In this document: in pieces, positions 60,025 through 64,000 of the stretch | Position numbering within the stretch: position 1 is the stretch's first letter | How the letters are laid out: each line of letters begins with the position of its first letter | Origin: Ophthalmolycus amberensis | Lineage: Eukaryota; Chordata; Actinopteri; Perciformes; Zoarcidae | Direction: 5' to 3' | Length of the DNA: 64,000 bases | Assembly: GCA_024529925.1 (NCBI GenBank) | Contig: JAFEUB010000727.1 | Location: forward strand, 463,501 to 527,500 | Position numbers and translations under genes: made by a program | The notes under the pieces: model-generated | The model's database searches: none | What the model was told of the DNA's origin: nothing | Seen by the model: only the letters and a program-made list of their open reading frames with translations

Positions 60025-60232
60025 TGTCCGTCTGTCCATCCGTACAAAACATTTTAGAATTTGGCACCATCGTCCATTTGGACTCAAGGATGAAAGGATT
60101 ACATTTCGGTGGTCAAAGGTCAGGGTTATTGGGTGTGTCCCAGTCTCGTGGACACTTAATCTCAGCAACGCCTTGAGGAAATTTCTTCAGATTTTGCACA
60201 AATGTCCACTCAAGGATAAACGGAAGAAGTAA
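60025..60232 (+). repeat. Dispersed fish repeat R3, copy 2 (rearranged)
   Basis: GTCCGTCTGTCCATCCGT, AGAATTTGGCACC, GTCCATTTGGACTCAAGGAT, TTCGGTGGTCAAAGGTCAGG, then CAGCAACGCCTTGAGG, AATTTCTTCAGATTTTGC and AAATGTCCACTCAAGGATAA. The ACTCAAGGAT module occurs twice, so two unit fragments are joined head to tail compared with copy 1. Confidence 0.6.
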
Positions 60233-61095
60233 TTCTAGTTTCAGATTTGTATGAACTGACCATTGGTGCAATCTGAGAACAATTTTTTTGAAAAATATAC
60301 ACAATACAGAAAGGAAAGATCCATTAGGCCGATTTGCCACCCTTGTGTGTTGTATTTTTATCTCATGAAGCCAACCACTTTTGGTGAAAGGGTCTCTGAG
60401 TAAACTGTACGGAGAGGTAAGGTTGAATTATTCTTTTTCACACACTTGATATTGTTACATGATTCATGTCGATGTCAAGTTTTAAATGTTCCCCTGTGCC
60501 CGACTTGCAATAATGTGATTTTTTTGCCAACAGAGTATTTTTTTTCTGGGCTTTAACGTTGCATAAGGGATCCCCATTTTCCAAAGAAAAGAGTGACTGT
60601 TGGTTATAATCCAACATCATCCTGAAACATTTTGACCACAGGGCTGCAGTGTGCATGGACCCTGTTGGGAAAACACTCTGCTCTGGAGAATGTTCACTGA
60701 ATCGAGTGTGTGTTCACAGTCCTGCTGTGTGTGTGTATGTGTGCGAAAGAGACCATGTATGTTTTTAACCTATGCACAATAGTTTTTATAACCGCTGGAG
60801 GGCACAGCCAGATCTGTCTGTTTGTGTGCGTTTGCACGTGCTGCGTGCATGTCTACGTGGGCATGTACCTGTATGTGTGTGTGCGTGCTGCCAGATCCTA
60901 AGAATGCATGTATTGTTTATGACTTTCCTGATGTGTGTGGGGAAAAAGGCAGGGAAACCGAAACCTAACAGGGCTGTTCGCTCGCTGCTCTCTGCAGCCC
61001 GTCCGCAGGCTGTACCAGACAGAAAATTGGGAGGGTTGGGGTCCAAATTACACTTGGTAAGAGAAGAGAACGCGGCATTTGTTTCCTGCTCGGCC
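60233..61095. other. Unassigned, TG-rich near 60730-60890
   Basis: Degenerate TG/TGCG simple sequence explains the 63- to 128-codon + frames. No gene. Confidence 0.5.
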
Positions 61096-61128
<33 letters not shown>

Positions 61129-61146
61129 GTGTTTGTGAGTGTGTGT
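61096..61146. repeat. Interrupted (TG)n microsatellite
   Basis: About 51 bases with TT interruptions. Confidence 0.96.
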
Positions 61147-61280
61147 TGTGGAGTGTGATTGCTGTGTTTCTCTCTGGTCTTGGCGATGGTGGCCTCGACA
61201 GGCTCTTTGAAGAGTATTATCGATTCTATCCTTCTGGATGTCGGTGTTCAGCCGAACATAAACACAGGAGACACTACCAC

Positions 61281-61288
61281 TGTGTGTG

Positions 61289-61361
<73 letters not shown>
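61281..61361. repeat. (TG)n microsatellite, one TT interruption
   Basis: 81 bases, among the longest TG arrays here. Confidence 0.97.
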
Positions 61362-61363
<2 letters not shown>

Positions 61364-61831
61364 GCCATAGACAGGATATAAAGATGAGCGACGCATCTCC
61401 GACCCGACAAAAATGTGGAGCCAGAGCCACGGTAGCTGTTTGGCTAGAATCGGCACAACAACTAACCACAATATCTTTATGAATACATTTATGATCAGAT
61501 TGACGCATGTTCACACAGACTCGTCATTCGTGTTTCAGAAACGTCATCTGCTTGCCTGCAGACTTACACTGCCAGGATATGAACACACCCAACCTCAGCA
61601 CTGGATAACCTCACTCATTGGAAATGTTGCTAAGCTAGCTAGCGATGAGATCGAGATGATTAGTTTAAGTTAGGCCTTGAACTCAAGAAGTTAGGGTCAG
61701 GGCAAGCCTAGGCCCTGACCAAATCAAATTTCTGGTAACCCGGTGAGCACGGACGCCTCGCCAATCCCAGCCCTTGAATGATACATAGGGAGGGTCTTGC
61801 CAAGAAAAGCAGTGGGATCCATAATCACACG
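61362..61831. other. Unassigned with a perfect hairpin
   Basis: GGTCAGGGC (61695-61703) and GCCCTGACC (61712-61720) form a perfect 9-bp stem with an 8-base loop. GGGAGGGTCTTGCCAAGAAA near 61789 may start the element annotated next. Confidence 0.4.
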
Positions 61832-62220
61832 TCAGTGACTGTATAAACCAAAGTCTTTATACTTTACAGTCTATGTTTGAAACAGACAATCACGTTCATG
61901 GAAAGTTAAAGTTATCGCCCCTTGATGCTTCTACTCTACAATTCCCGCAAAGAACTGAGCAGGTGCCTCAGTGACTACTGCAATCAGAGCAGCTGTCAAT
62001 CATAGCTGTCAATCATGACATCTCAGCCCCTTTTTTACAGCATCAAATAAATAATCAAAACCAAACTTATCAGAAAAATGAACACTTCGAACATACATCA
62101 GCATGATAAGAACTACCTAAAGTGACAGAAACCATCTTTGTGAAAAATGTATTTGACAAGAACGTTTTTTTTATTTGGCCCATGTCCCATCCACTAACAT
62201 GGAGGGGGTGGGGTTTATGT
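61832..62220 (+). mobile_element. Dispersed DNA element M3 (fragment)
   Basis: GACTGTATAAACC and TTTACAGTCTATG lie near its left end, reminiscent of the M1 terminus. Then CAGCTGTCAATCATGACATC, TTTTTTACAGCATCAAATAA, GAACACTTCGAACATACATC, GGCCCATGTCCCATCCACTA and GGAGGGGGTGGGGTTTATG. I recognise this order as an abundant fish non-coding repeat. The right end is missing. Confidence 0.6.
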
Positions 62221-62504
62221 CATCCATGATCCCCTCTGACACAAATCTATGCGGTAGCAGAACAGTTTTCATGTAATTCACTAATGCAAATTAGTGCGTG
62301 TGACACAAAGAGCTCCACTTGCGATTGCTATTCGGGAAACATCTACCATGAACCTAAATACAACCCTAACCCTGTGTGCAATAGAGGTTCCCGTTTTCTT
62401 TCCATTAGATGATTTAATACAGAATGAAAAAGCAAATTTCTACTCACACCCGTCGTGATTGTGGTGTGACAACAAATGGACCAATTACAATCACTCTGTG
62501 TTAG
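62221..62504. other. No gene seen
   Basis: Nothing recognisable. Confidence 0.45.
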
Positions 62505-62640
62505 TAGATAGATAGATAGATAGATAGACTTTATTTCAGACTCGGGGTCCATACAGACAGATACATAAAAAGACAGACACAAACAATAAAAGTACATAGG
62601 CCTAGCAATGCCTTACAAAGAGACAGCTGTACCAATGTCG
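62505..62640 (-). mobile_element. LINE-type 3' end with (TAGA)6 tail, minus strand
   Basis: (TAGA)6 at 62505-62528, then CTTTATTTCAGACTCGGGGT, CCATACAGACAG and AGACAGACACAAACAATAAA. On the minus strand this ends AATAAAG followed by TCTA repeats, the usual terminus of a fish retroelement. No coding part is present. Confidence 0.6.
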
Positions 62641-63346
62641 CCACAGCTGGGACTGGTAGCAGTGTGGTGCTAAACCTTATGTTGGTTAGTAGTTGTGTGA
62701 TTCTAAATTACTTCTAAATCCACCTGCTGATTGTGAACTGTGTACTGTTCACTAAGCAATCTAAAGTGATCCGTGGCGATGAATATTTATGCCAAACGTT
62801 TGGTAAAAATGGTAACACATATAATGCATGTCAGTTAAAAAAGCGTGCGACTTATTGAACAATGAATTCGTGAATCGACCTTAGTCAGAGGCCTAAGGAT
62901 GTACAAATGTACAAATGATGTGCAACAAGTAAGTACATAGTCTGAATAGAGAACCAGTGTTTTCTAACAGACACGCTGACGCTATAATTGTGCTGCAATA
63001 GAAAAGGAGACAAACAATATGTTGTTCACAGAAGGTCTGGTCACTGCTTGAGAAACAGACTAAATTACTTCTTATTATTGTTTTAAAATGGTAATGTTAC
63101 AAGCACACCTGGGGTTATTGAGAGAGTAAGGTTATACCTATGGGTGGGGTAAAAGAAAATGGGTAAAATATACATTTCTGGTGTACATTTTCATAATCAT
63201 CACACATTCTGTCTGCCCCCCCCCCACACCTGATCGGGGGGGGGTCCACGCTCGGCAAAAGTAAACACGGTGGTGTGTTCGGCTGATCGCTGGCGTTTAG
63301 AGGCTTTACTAAGTGGCACCTGGTCACTGCCAAAACAAACAAAACC
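62641..63346. other. Unassigned; C10/G9 inverted tracts
   Basis: C10 at 63216-63225 and G9 at 63236-63244 are separated by 10 bases. The 224-codon minus-strand frame (63115-63789) passes through these tracts and flanking arrays and is not a gene. Confidence 0.5.
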
Positions 63347-63371
63347 GTGTGTGTGTGTGTGTGTGTGTGTG
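63347..63371. repeat. (GT)12 microsatellite
   Basis: A pure array followed by GAGACGCATG. Confidence 0.96.
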
Positions 63372-63496
63372 AGACGCATGTGTGTCTGCGCGCACACGCG
63401 TGGGCCAGCGTGTTGCTGCTAAGTGCCGCCGTGTGTCGGCCAACACAAACAGGCTTAATGAGAAGCAGCTCTTGGGACAGAGAGCGGGAAAGTGAG

Positions 63497-63504
<8 letters not shown>

Positions 63505-63543
<39 letters not shown>
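63505..63543. repeat. (AG)19 microsatellite
   Basis: A pure array preceded by GTGAGTGAGAGAC. Confidence 0.96.
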
Positions 63544-63548
<5 letters not shown>

Positions 63549-64000
63549 GAGACCCGGCCAGGCCAAGCACACTGACCCCGCTGTCTCTCTCACACGGACT
63601 TAAAGGACACACTGGTCCCCTCTGTCCTCCTCCTATAGCATGACCATCACCTTCATCAGCCTCTACCCGCCCTCTCACTCCTCCACACTCCTTCCTGTCC
63701 CCCCGACTCTCACCCCTGCCTGCTGGGGTGTGAGGGTGAAGGGGGGAGATCAGGGAAGGAGGGGGGGAGTACGAGGAGAGTGATGGCAATTAGAAGTACA
63801 TTTGTGACTGTGTGTGGGAAACACGGGGGTTGTTCTGTTGAACCGGTGGTTCTGAAGTGTGGAGGACATGCCATGATGTGTCTACAAGAGAGTTACATAA
63901 GTTTTATTTCAAACTTAAAATAGACACTGACTTAGTCTCACATCCTTTTGTTAGTACCTGTATTTCATATTTAACGGCTGATGATACAGTTGTTGCACAA
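63544..64000. other. No gene seen
   Basis: Pyrimidine-rich on the + strand to about 63720, then G-rich near 63740-63770, then AT-rich. Nothing assignable. Confidence 0.45.

Noticed and set aside
61048..61514. Cys/Val- and His/Thr-repeat open frames on both strands
   Set aside because: They are translations of TG/CA microsatellites (the same applies near 17.8-18.5, 24.0, 30.2 and 37.9 kb).
63115..63789. 224-codon minus-strand open frame
   Set aside because: It crosses a G/C tract, a GT array and an AG array; the open length comes from simple sequence.

Overview
This window looks like non-coding nuclear DNA from a ray-finned (probably percomorph) fish. The evidence is the very high density of (CA/TG)n microsatellites, a (GA)47 array, and a set of repeats I recognise as teleost-type: a tRNA-derived SINE, LINE 3' tails ending in short tandem repeats, a hAT element, a Gypsy-type LTR, and several short dispersed DNA elements. 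Base composition is AT-leaning with small CpG-rich patches. There is no bacterial, phage, CRISPR, rRNA or convincing tRNA-gene content. No complete protein-coding gene can be supported. Most open frames are short chance frames, repeat translations or antisense readings of simple sequence. The segment is probably intergenic or lies inside a very large intron.

Layout. 0-5 kb: a CpG-rich left edge, one exon-like segment (1445-1675), and a minus-strand Gypsy-type LTR (about 2830-3210). 5-20 kb: scattered TG/CA arrays, a CpG-rich patch with a TATA motif (10.38-10.68 kb), a dispersed-element fragment (17.1-17.3 kb) and the long GA array (19.09-19.19 kb). 20-25 kb: an intron-like arrangement next to a fused, splice-joined copy of the same sequence (21.02-21.51 kb), a LINE fragment (24.36-24.57 kb) and long CA arrays. 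25-38 kb: a cluster of five dinucleotide arrays, copies of one roughly 500-bp dispersed element at 26.7, 33.0 and 36.2 kb (a fourth lies at 17.1 kb), a LINE tail (32.16 kb) and a SINE (32.63 kb). 38-47 kb: a compact RFX/CCAAT/Grainyhead-like motif cluster (38.30-38.37 kb) and a purine-rich tract of about 1.35 kb (45.52-46.87 kb). 47-52 kb: a complete 1228-bp non-autonomous hAT element with perfect 14-bp terminal inverted repeats and a perfect 8-bp target duplication, plus further dispersed repeats. 52-64 kb: mostly unassigned sequence with several known-looking fish repeats, CA/TG arrays and a GATA-tailed LINE end.

The strongest directly visible results are the hAT element with its internal 38-bp imperfect palindrome, the split/joined exon pair at 21 kb, the family of dispersed elements that each carry a CTCF-like motif, the regulatory motif cluster at 38.3 kb and the long purine tract. 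Repeat-family names come from recognition of familiar teleost sequences, not from a database search. Similarities between copies inside the window can be checked directly from the sequence.
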